A DNA stretch of 64,000 bases, from contig NZ_CP120737.1 of the NCBI RefSeq assembly GCF_029581195.1, forward strand, positions 4,007,001 through 4,071,000. Reading direction: 5' to 3'. A program made the translations under genes and the position numbers. Shown in pieces: positions 55,760 to 63,057 of the stretch. The notes under the pieces were generated by a model. It saw nothing but the letters and a program-made list of their open reading frames with translations, searched no databases and was not told the DNA's origin. How positions within the stretch are numbered: the first letter of the stretch is position 1; every line of letters begins with the position of its first letter. Origin of the DNA: Solwaraspora sp. WMMD791 (lineage in GTDB: Bacteria > Actinomycetota > Actinomycetes > Mycobacteriales > Micromonosporaceae).

Positions 55760-56311
55760 CTACCCGCTGACGGCGGCCAGGAGCAGGAAACCGAGCCCCA
55801 GCGGGACATCCAGCATGACGCAGAACTCGGCCAGCGACCGGGGCACCACCCGGTCCCGCCGGTAGTGCACGACGTCCCAGATGCCGTGCCCGGCCAGCGC
55901 CAACCCGGCCAGCACCATCCCTGCCGCCGGCGCGACCAGCACCGCGGCGACCGCGAGCCCGCCGTAGCCGAGCAGGGCGAGCGTCTGCGCGGTGAGCGGC
56001 ACCCGTGGCACCCCGGCGAGCAGCCCGGCCGCGACCAACGCCACGGCGACAACGCCGAGGCCGGCCCACCACGGCAGGCCGGCCACCTCGCTGGCGGCGA
56101 CCACCAGCGAGCCGACACCGACGCCGACCCAGGCCATCCAGCGCCGCCCCGTCGCGGCAGCGGTGAGGTAGCAGAACGCCGCGACACCGAGCACGATCGC
56201 CAGGACCGCCCGCTGCGCCCCGGTCGCCAACACCAGGACGGCACACCCCACGCCGAGCAGACTCGGCCAGCGGTGCAGCAAGGTCGAAGCCATACCTACC
56301 GTCGAAGTCAT
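55760..56311 (-). CDS. Uncharacterised polytopic membrane protein
   Basis: 183 residues with six to seven hydrophobic helices (VGCAVLVLATGAQRAVLAIV, WAGLGVVAVALVAAGLLAGV, FCVMLDVPLGLGFLLLAAVS). The HGIWDVVHYRRDRVVPRSLA loop carries most charges. ATG codons at 56323, 56311 and 56293 are all possible; an 18-bp direct duplication (GGTAGGTATG-CTTCGAC) produced two of them. The gene lies 37 bp after the old-yellow-enzyme gene and is probably the last gene of the MarR-controlled operon. Function unknown. Confidence 0.75.
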   Translation of the reverse strand: MTSTVGMASTLLHRWPSLLGVGCAVLVLATGAQRAVLAIVLGVAAFCYLTAAATGRRWMAWVGVGVGSLVVAASEVAGLPWWAGLGVVAVALVAAGLLAGVPRVPLTAQTLALLGYGGLAVAAVLVAPAAGMVLAGLALAGHGIWDVVHYRRDRVVPRSLAEFCVMLDVPLGLGFLLLAAVSG

Positions 56312-56348
56312 ACCTACCAGCATGCGACAGGACGACGCGACAGCTGCC

Positions 56349-57419
56349 TCAGCCCAGTGTCGGGTAGTCGATGTAGCCGGGTGCGCCGCCGCCGTACACC
56401 GTCGACTGGTCGACCTCGTTGAGCGGAGCCGACTCGCGCCACCGGCGTACCAGGTCAGGGTTGGCGATGAACGGCCGACCGACCGCGACCGCCGCCGCTT
56501 TTCCGCTGCGTACCAGGGTCTGCGCGGTGTCCCGGTCGGTGACCGACGCGAACCCGGTGTTGACGATGACCGGGCCACCGAAGCGGGCCGACAGGTCCGC
56601 CAGCAGCGGGTCTGCCGGGTCGATCGACAGGTGCAGGAACGCCAGGCCGAGTGGGGCGATCGCGTCGACCAGCGCCCGGTAGGTGGCGGCGGTCTCGGCC
56701 GGGTCGTCCTCGACCAGGCCGTTGGCCCCGTTCGCCGGGGAGATCCGCAGGCCGACCCGCTCCGGGCCGATCTCCTGGGCGGCGGCGGTCACCGCCTCGA
56801 CGACGAACCGGGCCCGCGCGGCCGGCGAACCGCCGTAGCCGTCGGTGCGCTGGTTCGTCGTCGGGGCGAGAAACTGGTGCAGCAGGTAGCCGTTGGCGCC
56901 GTGCAGTTCGACCCCGTCGAGGCCGGCGTCGACGGCCGCCCGCGCCGCCCGGCGGAACTCGTCGACCACCTGTGGCAGCTCGTCGGTGGTCAAGGCCCGA
57001 GGCGTCGGGTACGGCTGTTTGCCGCTCGCCGTGCCCATGGTGCCCTCGGCGGCGACGGCGCTGGGCGCGACCGTCTCCTGCCCGTGCTTGTTGTCCGGGT
57101 GGGCGATCCGGCCGGCGTGCATCAGCTGGGCGACGATCAGCCCACCGGCGGCGTGTACGGCGTCGGCGACCGCACGCCAGCCGTCGACCTGCTCGGGTGT
57201 GTGCAGACCGGGGGTGTTCGGGTAGCCCTGCCCGACGGCGCTGGGCTGCACGCCTTCGGTGATGATCAGGCCGGCGGTGGCCCGCTGCCGGTAGTAGGTG
57301 GCGGCGTGCTCGTTCGGCAGCCCGTCCGGTGTGGCCCGGGTCCGGGTCATCGGTGCCATGACGATCCGGTTGGGCAGGGTCCACTTGCCGATGTTCACCG
57401 GCTCGAACAGGTCAGGCAT
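56349..57419 (-). CDS. Old yellow enzyme family alkene reductase
   Basis: A 356-residue FMN oxidoreductase starting at ATG 57419, eight bases after GGGGAGA. Features are LFEPVNIGKWTLPNRIVMAP, with the FMN-binding Pro-Met-Thr, QLMHAGRIAHP, the substrate-binding HGANGYLLHQFLAP (His-Asn pair), DGYGGSPAARARFVVE, and GRPFIANPDLVRRW near the end. OYE enzymes reduce activated alkenes, nitro compounds or maleimides with NADPH. It is second in a co-directional set after DoxX, typical of MarR-regulated electrophile defence. Confidence 0.93.
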   Translation of the reverse strand: MPDLFEPVNIGKWTLPNRIVMAPMTRTRATPDGLPNEHAATYYRQRATAGLIITEGVQPSAVGQGYPNTPGLHTPEQVDGWRAVADAVHAAGGLIVAQLMHAGRIAHPDNKHGQETVAPSAVAAEGTMGTASGKQPYPTPRALTTDELPQVVDEFRRAARAAVDAGLDGVELHGANGYLLHQFLAPTTNQRTDGYGGSPAARARFVVEAVTAAAQEIGPERVGLRISPANGANGLVEDDPAETAATYRALVDAIAPLGLAFLHLSIDPADPLLADLSARFGGPVIVNTGFASVTDRDTAQTLVRSGKAAAVAVGRPFIANPDLVRRWRESAPLNEVDQSTVYGGGAPGYIDYPTLG

Positions 57420-57434
57420 GGTCAGGTCTCCCCA

Positions 57435-57547
57435 GGTGGTGGTGGCGGCCGGTCGTGGCGGTGGCAGGTGGTCGTGGCGGCGGCAGGTGGTCGTGGTGGC
57501 GGCAGGTGGTCGTGGTGGCGGTGGCGGTCGGTCGTGGCGGTGGCGGG
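57435..57547. repeat. Degenerate GGTGGTCGTGGCGG tandem repeat
   Basis: About five imperfect units of 19-21 bp (GGTGGTCGTGGCGGCGGCA type) fill the gap between the DoxX stop and the old-yellow-enzyme ribosome binding site. Confidence 0.8.
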
Positions 57548-57922
57548 TCAGAAGGCGTACGGGCCGAAGCGGCCCCAGGCGACGACGGCGGCCATGGCCA
57601 GGAGGACCAGGTTGGGCACGATGGCCGGGTACTCCTTGCGCTGGATGTGCACGATCGCGGCGCCGATCATCATCGCGACCAGGCCGAGTGCGGCCAGCGG
57701 GACGAAGATCGGGGCGATGCCGGTGACCGCCGGCAGGATCAGGCCGATCGCCGCGAGGATCTCCAGCGCGCCGATGGTCCGTACCAGGCCCATGGGGAAG
57801 TCGGCGGCGAAGCCCATGCCCTTCTCGACGAGCTTCTCCCTCGGTTGGCTGACCTTCATCAGTCCGGCGCCGAGGAACGCTGCGGCGAGCAGGCCGGCGA
57901 GCACCCACAGAACGATGTTCAT
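57548..57922 (-). CDS. DoxX family membrane protein
   Basis: 124 residues from ATG 57922, six bases after CGGAG. Four helices (MNIVLWVLAGLLAAAFLGAG, ALEILAAIGLILPAVTGIAP, FVPLAALGLVAMMIGAAIVH, NLVLLAMAAVVAWGRFGPY) with the usual KVSQPREKLVEKGMGFAADF loop. DoxX proteins are linked to redox stress and often sit beside MarR regulators. It is the first gene of the DoxX-OYE-membrane operon, divergent from the MarR gene across a region with a long perfect inverted repeat. Confidence 0.88.
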   Translation of the reverse strand: MNIVLWVLAGLLAAAFLGAGLMKVSQPREKLVEKGMGFAADFPMGLVRTIGALEILAAIGLILPAVTGIAPIFVPLAALGLVAMMIGAAIVHIQRKEYPAIVPNLVLLAMAAVVAWGRFGPYAF

Positions 57923-57977
57923 ATCTGTCTCCGATGTCGTCACACTTTAAGCTTGAAGCGAGGCTAGCCCGCGATGA

Positions 57978-58025
57978 CTTCAAGCGTCAAGTGACGCAGC
58001 TCTCGTGATCACTTGACGCTTGAAG
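57978..58025. promoter_or_regulatory. MarR/DoxX shared operator region
   Basis: A perfect 17-bp inverted repeat CTTCAAGCGTCAAGTGA ... TCACTTGACGCTTGAAG with a 14-base spacer. GCTTGAAGC occurs again at 57954. It lies between the divergent DoxX and MarR starts. Confidence 0.8.
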
Positions 58026-58039
58026 CTAGACTCGACGAC

Positions 58040-58525
58040 ATGGCCACCCCGACCGAGCAGCCGCACTGGCTCGACAAGGAGGAACTGGAGACCTGGTTCG
58101 CCCTCGTCGGCGTACTGGCCAGGCTGCCGGGCGCCCTCGACCGGCAGCTGCAGCGCGACGCCGGGATCAGCCACTTCGAGTACCAGGTGATGGCCGCGCT
58201 GTCCGAGACACCCGAGCGCACCATGCGGATGAGCCGGCTCGCCATGATCGCCGACGGGTCGCTGTCGCGGCTGTCACAGGTCGTCACCCGGCTGGAGAAA
58301 CGCGGCTGGGTCAGCCGCGCACCGGACCCGACCGACGGCCGCTACACGCTCGCGACGCTGACCGACGCCGGGTGGGACAAGCTGGTCGCCACCGCGCCCG
58401 GACACGTCGCCGAGGTACGCCGCCTCGTCTTCGACCCGATCACCAAGGCACAGTCCCGGCAGCTGCGCGACATCGGCCGACGCATCACCACCACCATCGA
58501 CCCCGACGACTCCTGCCTGCGCTGA
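58040..58525 (+). CDS. MarR family transcriptional regulator
   Basis: 161 residues from ATG 58040, 14 bases past the inverted repeat, so the transcript is probably short-leadered or leaderless. The winged helix includes ISHFEYQVMAALSETPERTM, RLAMIADGSLSRLSQVVTRL and the wing APDPTDGRYTLATLTDAGW. It is divergent from the DoxX-OYE operon. MarR proteins of this type sense oxidants or electrophiles and derepress both directions. Confidence 0.9.
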   Translation: MATPTEQPHWLDKEELETWFALVGVLARLPGALDRQLQRDAGISHFEYQVMAALSETPERTMRMSRLAMIADGSLSRLSQVVTRLEKRGWVSRAPDPTDGRYTLATLTDAGWDKLVATAPGHVAEVRRLVFDPITKAQSRQLRDIGRRITTTIDPDDSCLR

Positions 58526-58544
58526 GCACGGCCCGCACTGAGCG

Positions 58545-58592
58545 CTGAGCGCGGTCCGCCCGCCCTGTCCCGGGTACGCAGGCCGCGCTCAG
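58545..58592 (+). terminator. MarR gene terminator hairpin
   Basis: CTGAGCGCGG pairs with CCGCGCTCAG across 28 bases, starting 20 bases after the MarR stop. Confidence 0.55.
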
Positions 58593-58715
58593 TGGACGGT
58601 CACCCGATCGGGCCACCCGCCCTTCCAGCCATCCGGGCAATCATGGTTTCGTCCGCAGCTCCCGCATACAGGTCTGACACGAAAATCTCGGTGACTGGGC
58701 GCGGACCTGTTCGGG

Positions 58716-59573
58716 TCAGCTGGCTTGTGGGAGCGGGTCGAAGCGGACGGTCAGCCCGAGGCTGTTGGCCTCGCGGATCATCCGTTTCATGGCGCGTTCG
58801 GGGTCACGCTTGGTGAAGTAGTCGGCTCCGAGGTCGGTGAAGGTGGTCTTGTCGTGTAGGACGTGCCAGATCGCGATGGCCAGCTTGTGCATGACGGCGA
58901 CGAGTGCCTTCTTCCCGCCACGGCGGGCGGCGATCCGCCGGTAGTACACCCCGTAGTAGGAGTTCCTGTCGCGCAGGGCGGCGAGGGCCGCGACGCCGAG
59001 GATGCGTTTGAGGTTGGCGTTGCCGCTGCGGGTCCTGCCCGACATGGTGACCCCGGCTGACTCGTTCATCCCGGGACAGACACCGATCCACGAGGCCAGA
59101 TGCCCGGCGGTGGCGAACCGGGTCATGTCGCCGCCGGTCTCGGCGAGGATCACCTCCGCAGCGCGGCGGCCCACACCGGGCAGGGAGTCGAGGTTGTCGA
59201 TGTCGTCGTCGTGGCCGGCGGTCAGGTCGGCGATCCGCTGGTCCAACTGCCCGACGAGCCGGTCGAGGTGATCGATCCGGTCCAGGTAGTGCCGACACAT
59301 CCAGCCGTGGTGGTCGGTGAACGTGCCATCCAGGGCGGCGACCAGGTCGAGGGTCTTCTTCCGTGCCCGGCCGACAGCGAGTCCGGCCAGCACCTGCGGA
59401 TCGCGTTCGCCGGCGACGAGCGCGTCGATGATGGCCCGTCCGGTCGTACCGACCACGTTGGTGATGACACTGGTCAGCTTCATCCCGGTGTCCTCCAGTT
59501 CCTTCTCCAACCGCTGGATCTCCTGCCCACGGGCCACGGTCAGCTCGGTGCGGCGGCGGGTCAGGTCACGCAG
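58716..59573 (-). pseudogene. IS110 family transposase, truncated
   Basis: The C-terminal about 285 residues of an IS110/IS1111-type transposase. The Transposase_20 domain is visible in LDSLPGVGRRAAEVILAETG, FATAGHLASWIGVCPGMNES and SGRTRSGNANLKRILGVAAL, with GVYYRRIAARRGGKKALVAV further on. The N-terminal DEDD domain is missing: the reading frame runs into the left end of the IS3-type element at 59574, and its missing part is not on the other side. The last visible motif order is normal. The element is dead. Confidence 0.85.
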
Positions 59574-59603
59574 TGTCAAGCCCCGGGTTTGATGGAGAGT
59601 TGG

Positions 59604-60524
59604 TTAGCTGGTTTTCAGGGGTGCGGTGACCGGTTGGGTCATCGCGTGTAGTGCTTCGTACTCGGCGGGCGGGACGTGTCCGAGCTCGCCGTGGAGCCGT
59701 CGGTTGTTGTACCAGTCGATGTACTCGACGGTGGCCATCTCCAGGTCGTCGAGTCCGCGCCACGGACCGGTGTTGCGGACGAGTTCGGCCTTGTACAGGG
59801 AGTTGAACGCCTCGGCCATGGCGTTGTCGTACGAGTCCCCTTTGGATCCAACGGAGGTGACGGCGCCGGCCTCGGCGAGGCGTTGGGTGTAGCGAATCGC
59901 TCGATATTGGACTCCCCGGTCGGAGTGATGGACGAGTCCGCCCAGGTCAGCGCCCTGGTTCTCGCGGCGCCAGATCGCCATCTTCAGCGCGTCGAGCGCC
60001 AGATCCGTGTACAGCGACGTCGAGACCTGCCAGCCGACGATCATCCGGGAGTACACGTCGAGGACGAACGCGGCGTACACCCAGCCCACGCTGGTGCGCA
60101 CGTAGGTCAGGTCGGCGACCCACAGCTGGTTCGGCCGCACCGCGGTGAAGTCGCGGTTGACCAGGTCAGCGGGCCGGCTGGTCTCGGCGGCGGGCCGGGT
60201 CGTGCGCGGTGACCTGTCGCGTAGCAGCCCACGCAGTCCGGCGGCGCGCATCAGCCGCTCGACCGTGCACCGGGCCACGTCGACGCCTTGGCGGTGCAGC
60301 TCGTGCCAGATCTTGCGGGCCCCGTAGACGCCGTAGTTGGCCGCGTGGACCTGGGCGATCATCGCGGTGAGCTCGTCGTCACGTCTCGATCGGGCCGAGG
60401 CGGGGCGGGTTTTCGTGGCGTAGTAGGTCGATGGTGCGATCTCGGCTGGCGTGTCTTCAAGCGCCCGCAGGACCGGCTGGACACCGTGTTCGGCCTTCTG
60501 GGAGTCGACGAACTCCGCTCTCAT
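59604..60524 (-). CDS. IS3 family transposase OrfB
   Basis: A 306-residue DDE integrase-like transposase. The N-terminal HTH_21 region (AANYGVYGARKIWHELHRQG) is followed by the rve domain: the first Asp in LWVADLTYVRTSVGW, the second in LVHHSDRGVQYR, and the Glu in AMAEAFNSLYKAELV. In intact IS3 elements it is made as an OrfAB fusion by frameshift; here its ATG overlaps the orfA stop by ATGA. It looks intact, but orfA is interrupted, so the element is probably immobile. Confidence 0.93.
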   Translation of the reverse strand: MRAEFVDSQKAEHGVQPVLRALEDTPAEIAPSTYYATKTRPASARSRRDDELTAMIAQVHAANYGVYGARKIWHELHRQGVDVARCTVERLMRAAGLRGLLRDRSPRTTRPAAETSRPADLVNRDFTAVRPNQLWVADLTYVRTSVGWVYAAFVLDVYSRMIVGWQVSTSLYTDLALDALKMAIWRRENQGADLGGLVHHSDRGVQYRAIRYTQRLAEAGAVTSVGSKGDSYDNAMAEAFNSLYKAELVRNTGPWRGLDDLEMATVEYIDWYNNRRLHGELGHVPPAEYEALHAMTQPVTAPLKTS

Positions 60525-60796
60525 CGCGACGGACGGTCCAGCTCCGCCGCGAAGAAACTCGCGGCGGATTTCAGGATCTGGTTCGCCCGCCGCAGCTCAC
60601 GGACCTCCCGTTCCAGCGCGGCGATGCGGTCGGCGTCGCCGCTGGTGGTGCCCGGACGGTCACCGGCGTCGACCTCGGCCTTCTTCACCCAGACCCGCAA
60701 CGCCTCGGGATGCACCCCGAGTTGATCGGCGATCCGCCGGATCGCGCCGACAGCGGACGTCGGGTCCCGGCGCGCGTCGAGGGCCAACCGGGTCGC

Positions 60797-60817
60797 ACGC
60801 TCACGCAGCTCGTCGGA
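60797..60817. repeat. Target-site duplication, left copy
   Basis: 21 bp beginning ACGCTCACGCAG, identical to 62116-62136, directly abutting the 14-bp inverted end of the inserted element. Confidence 0.9.
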
Positions 60818-60982
60818 CCCGACTTGGGTCACGTTAATGATCATCTTCCGATCTCAGCGCTGCGACCTGCTGCGTTGCTCGCGATGCCGCCGGAATTTGC
60901 GCACTAACCGGCGCCACGGCCTCACCAAAAGGTCCTTTTTGGGTATTTTCTCACGCCTTCCCGGGAGGGCGAGACCATCCAA

Positions 60983-61901
60983 TGAGCCATTTTCATCCTG
61001 TGTAGCGGTTGGCTTCGACGTGGTGCAGGACGAGGATGGCCTGCACGATCGCGGTGGCGCGGTGTGGGCTGCAGCGCAGCTTGGTCAGGATCTTCCAGGT
61101 CTTGAGCGTGGCGATGGCCCGTTCGCCGTGTGCTCGGATCTTCGCGTGTGCCCGGTTGATCGTCTTCTGGCGGCGTGACAGCTTCGGCCGGGAGCGGTGG
61201 CGCTTGAACGGGGTGCGGACGGTGCCTCGGGCGCCCTGGTAGCCCTTGTCGGCGAAGGTCATCACCTGGGCGCTGGTCAGCGCGTGGGTGATGCCGTGGA
61301 CACGGGCGGCGGTGAGGTCGTGCGCCGAGCCCGGCAGTGTCCGGGAGGCCCAGACGAGCCGGCCGGCGGGGTCGGCGATGACCTGCACGTTCACGCCGTG
61401 GCGCCGGTGTTTGCCGGAGTAGTACGGCTTCTGGTCCGCCACGCGGTCGATCGGGATCAGCGTGCCGTCGAGGATCGTGTACGCCAGGTGTCGGATGCGG
61501 CGCATCGCCGTGGCCAGGTCCTCGGCGACCGCGGCGAGCAGGGCGATCGCTTCCTGCACGTACCGCCAGGCGGTGGCGACGCCGATGGCGAACCCGGCGG
61601 CGAGCCGGGTGTAGGTGTCGCCGTTGTGTAGGTGGGCCAGGGCGAGTAGTGCCTGGCGGCCGGGGTCGAGGCGCCGCCATCGGGATCGATGCTGGTTGCG
61701 GTGGGCTCGGATGAGGTCGGTGAGGTGGTTGAGGGTGCGGCTGGACAGCGGGATCGTGGAGGGGTAAGACAGCACGGGCGAGGCTCCCGGTCGGGGCATC
61801 GGATCTTGGTCGACTGCTGTCTTACCTGGAGCCTCGCCCTCATCGCTCTCCTGGCTTGCTGCGCCCGCCCTGACCTGCAAGATCAGCTTGGAAAAGGCTC
61901 A
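60983..61901 (-). mobile_element. IS5-type insertion sequence
   Basis: About 919 bp with imperfect inverted ends TGAGCCATTTTCA and TGAGCCTTTTCCA (11 of 13). It contains one transposase gene. No obvious target duplication was resolved. It is nested in the 60818-62115 element. Confidence 0.7.
60993..61775 (-). CDS. IS5 family transposase (DDE_Tnp_4 type)
   Basis: 260 residues from GTG 61775, eight bases after GGGAG (ATG 61799 is an alternative). An N-terminal helix-turn-helix region (LARLNN-like HLHNGDTYTRLAAGFAIGVA) precedes a DDE_4-type catalytic core: TILDGTLIPIDRVADQKPYY with the first Asp, MTFADKGYQGARG with the second, and HAKIRAHGERAIATLKTW with the Glu. Length and domain fit single-ORF IS5-group transposases. 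It appears intact. It is the only complete transposase of the nest that still has its own inverted ends. Confidence 0.9.
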   Translation of the reverse strand: MLSYPSTIPLSSRTLNHLTDLIRAHRNQHRSRWRRLDPGRQALLALAHLHNGDTYTRLAAGFAIGVATAWRYVQEAIALLAAVAEDLATAMRRIRHLAYTILDGTLIPIDRVADQKPYYSGKHRRHGVNVQVIADPAGRLVWASRTLPGSAHDLTAARVHGITHALTSAQVMTFADKGYQGARGTVRTPFKRHRSRPKLSRRQKTINRAHAKIRAHGERAIATLKTWKILTKLRCSPHRATAIVQAILVLHHVEANRYTG

Positions 61902-62115
61902 ATATAGATGGACAACCGAGACCGAAGAGCCCAGAGTCCCGACCGCGAGGCGTGGACCAGGGTCCACGCGAGCGGATGTCGAGTATCCGTCAAGCCGACG
62001 CGCCGCTATCCAGAACGAAGTTGTCCCTTCGGTTGGGGCGCTCAACGTGCGACACCGCGACCACCAGCGGAAACACTGCGCTGATCGTCGTACGCACTAA
62101 ATGACCCAAGTCGGG

Positions 62116-62136
62116 ACGCTCACGCAGCTCGTCGGA
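62116..62136. repeat. Target-site duplication, right copy
   Basis: Identical to 60797-60817; the sequence encodes SDELRER of IS3 OrfA on the minus strand. Confidence 0.9.
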
Positions 62137-62211
62137 GTACTTCTTCGGTGCGGGCATCGCTGGTGTTCCTCCCAGGTTTCGATGTCTCCATCAAACCCGG
62201 TGCGGAACACA

Positions 62212-62654
62212 CCGTGGTCACGGCCGCGAAGAGACCCGCACCGTCAAAGCCGTCACCGTCGCCACCCCGGTGGTATCGCCTTCCCACACGCCCGGCAGGC
62301 CGTGCGTGTCATCCGGACTCGCATCGTCGCTGGTAGGACCAGCAGGGAGACGGCCTACCTGACCGTGTCGCTGCCCGCCGGTGAAGCCTTGCCCCGTGAA
62401 CTGCAGAGCTGGATACGCCGGCACTGGCACATCGAGAACAGACTCCATCACGTACGAGACGTGACGTTCCGTGAAGACCTCCACCAGGCCCGGACCGTAA
62501 CAGGCCCACCGTTCTCGCGACGTTGCGTAACACCGCGATCGGCTGGCGCCGCACCACCGGAGCGACCAACATCGCGAGGGCAACCCGCCACGCCAACCGC
62601 CGATCACACGACCTGATCACCGCCGTGACCAGCAGTTACCCAACAACGCAATAG
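62212..62654 (+). pseudogene. ISAs1 family transposase remnant, frameshifted
   Basis: Three frame segments join into an ISAs1-type C-terminus: HGREETRTVKAVTVATP, then (frameshift near 62270) GGIAFPHARQAVRVIRTRIV through IRRHWHIENRLHHVRDVTFR and EDLHQART, then (frameshift near 62510) VLATLRNTAIGWRRTTGATN to a TAG at about 62652. The N-terminal part is lost at the IS3 boundary. HWxIENxLHxVRDVTFxED is the family signature. It is not functional. Confidence 0.8.
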
Positions 62655-62741
62655 CCCTGCGGACCACACCCAGGTCAAACACGGAAATCTACGCAATCCC
62701 AGTTCTCACTGAAGCTTGCGAAAACATTCTGATCTGACTTC

Positions 62742-63047
62742 TCATCGATACCGTCGTCGCAATTCGGATGCCAGTTCACGTAACTGCCCAAGAGCAACAT
62801 CGTCGGGTCGGACCGCAAGTCGACCCGCAATGAATTTGTCGACCGAACGACGCAGAGCGGCAACCAGCTCAAGCCGGCGGCCCAGGTCCACCTCATCGAT
62901 CCACAAGCAGTTTAGATCAATCGCATCCGCAACGACCTGACGGTCAGCAGGGTTACTGACGACAGAAAGAAGGTTATCCATTAGCACACCAAATGTAACA
63001 CTCCTGAGGAAAACCTCTCCATCTTCAAAAGCAACCATTGCCGACAC
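62742..63047 (-). CDS. Probable immunity protein for the adjacent toxin
   Basis: 101 residues from GTG 63047, seven bases after GAGG, which begins right behind the toxin stop codon (ten bases between the genes). The protein is small, acidic and helical (EVFLRSVTFGVLMDNLLSVV, DAIDLNCLWIDEVDLGRRLE, ALGQLRELASELRRRY). I recognise no named family. Its position directly downstream of a polymorphic toxin C-terminus, in the same lower-GC stretch, is the standard site of the immunity gene. GC content is visibly lower than in the rest of the window. Confidence 0.7.
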   Translation of the reverse strand: MSAMVAFEDGEVFLRSVTFGVLMDNLLSVVSNPADRQVVADAIDLNCLWIDEVDLGRRLELVAALRRSVDKFIAGRLAVRPDDVALGQLRELASELRRRYR

Positions 63048-63057
63048 TGCAACCTCA

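Larger units (their letters stand above)
60818..62115. mobile_element. Element with 14-bp inverted ends inside IS3 orfA
   Basis: Begins CCCGACTTGGGTCA and ends with its exact complement TGACCCAAGTCGGG. Flanked by identical 21-bp direct repeats (60797-60817, 62116-62136). Total 1298 bp; minus the IS5-type insertion it is about 379 bp with no ORF of its own, so a MITE-like non-autonomous element is likely. Confidence 0.8.
60521..62157 (-). pseudogene. IS3 OrfA interrupted by an inserted element
   Basis: The 5' end starts at ATG 62157 and reads MPAPKKYSDELRER. It is cut by the 60818-62115 insertion and resumes as SDELRERATRLALDARRDPT on the far side, with a 21-bp duplication of the shared sequence. 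The joined frame is a normal HTH_Tnp_1 OrfA with a leucine-zipper end (LEREVRELRRANQILKSAAS). The remaining 3' ORF (60521-60844) now starts with residues from the insert (MIINVTQVG). Confidence 0.85.
59574..62209 (-). mobile_element. IS3-family element, interrupted
   Basis: Bounded by 25-bp inverted ends TGT..GC.CCGGGTTTGATGGAGA, at 59574 and ending 62209 (four mismatches between the two ends). It holds orfA and orfB. Removing the 1298-bp insertion at 60818-62115 and one 21-bp duplicate leaves about 1317 bp, normal for IS3. No matching target duplication flanks it. Confidence 0.85.

Noticed and set aside
57435-57547. GGTGGTCGTGGCGG repeats considered as a CRISPR or origin
   Set aside because: Contiguous degenerate tandem units without unique spacers, between two operon genes.
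58592-58816. Plus-strand ORF overlapping the end of IS110
   Set aside because: No family and no ribosome binding site; it overlaps the end of the antisense transposase.
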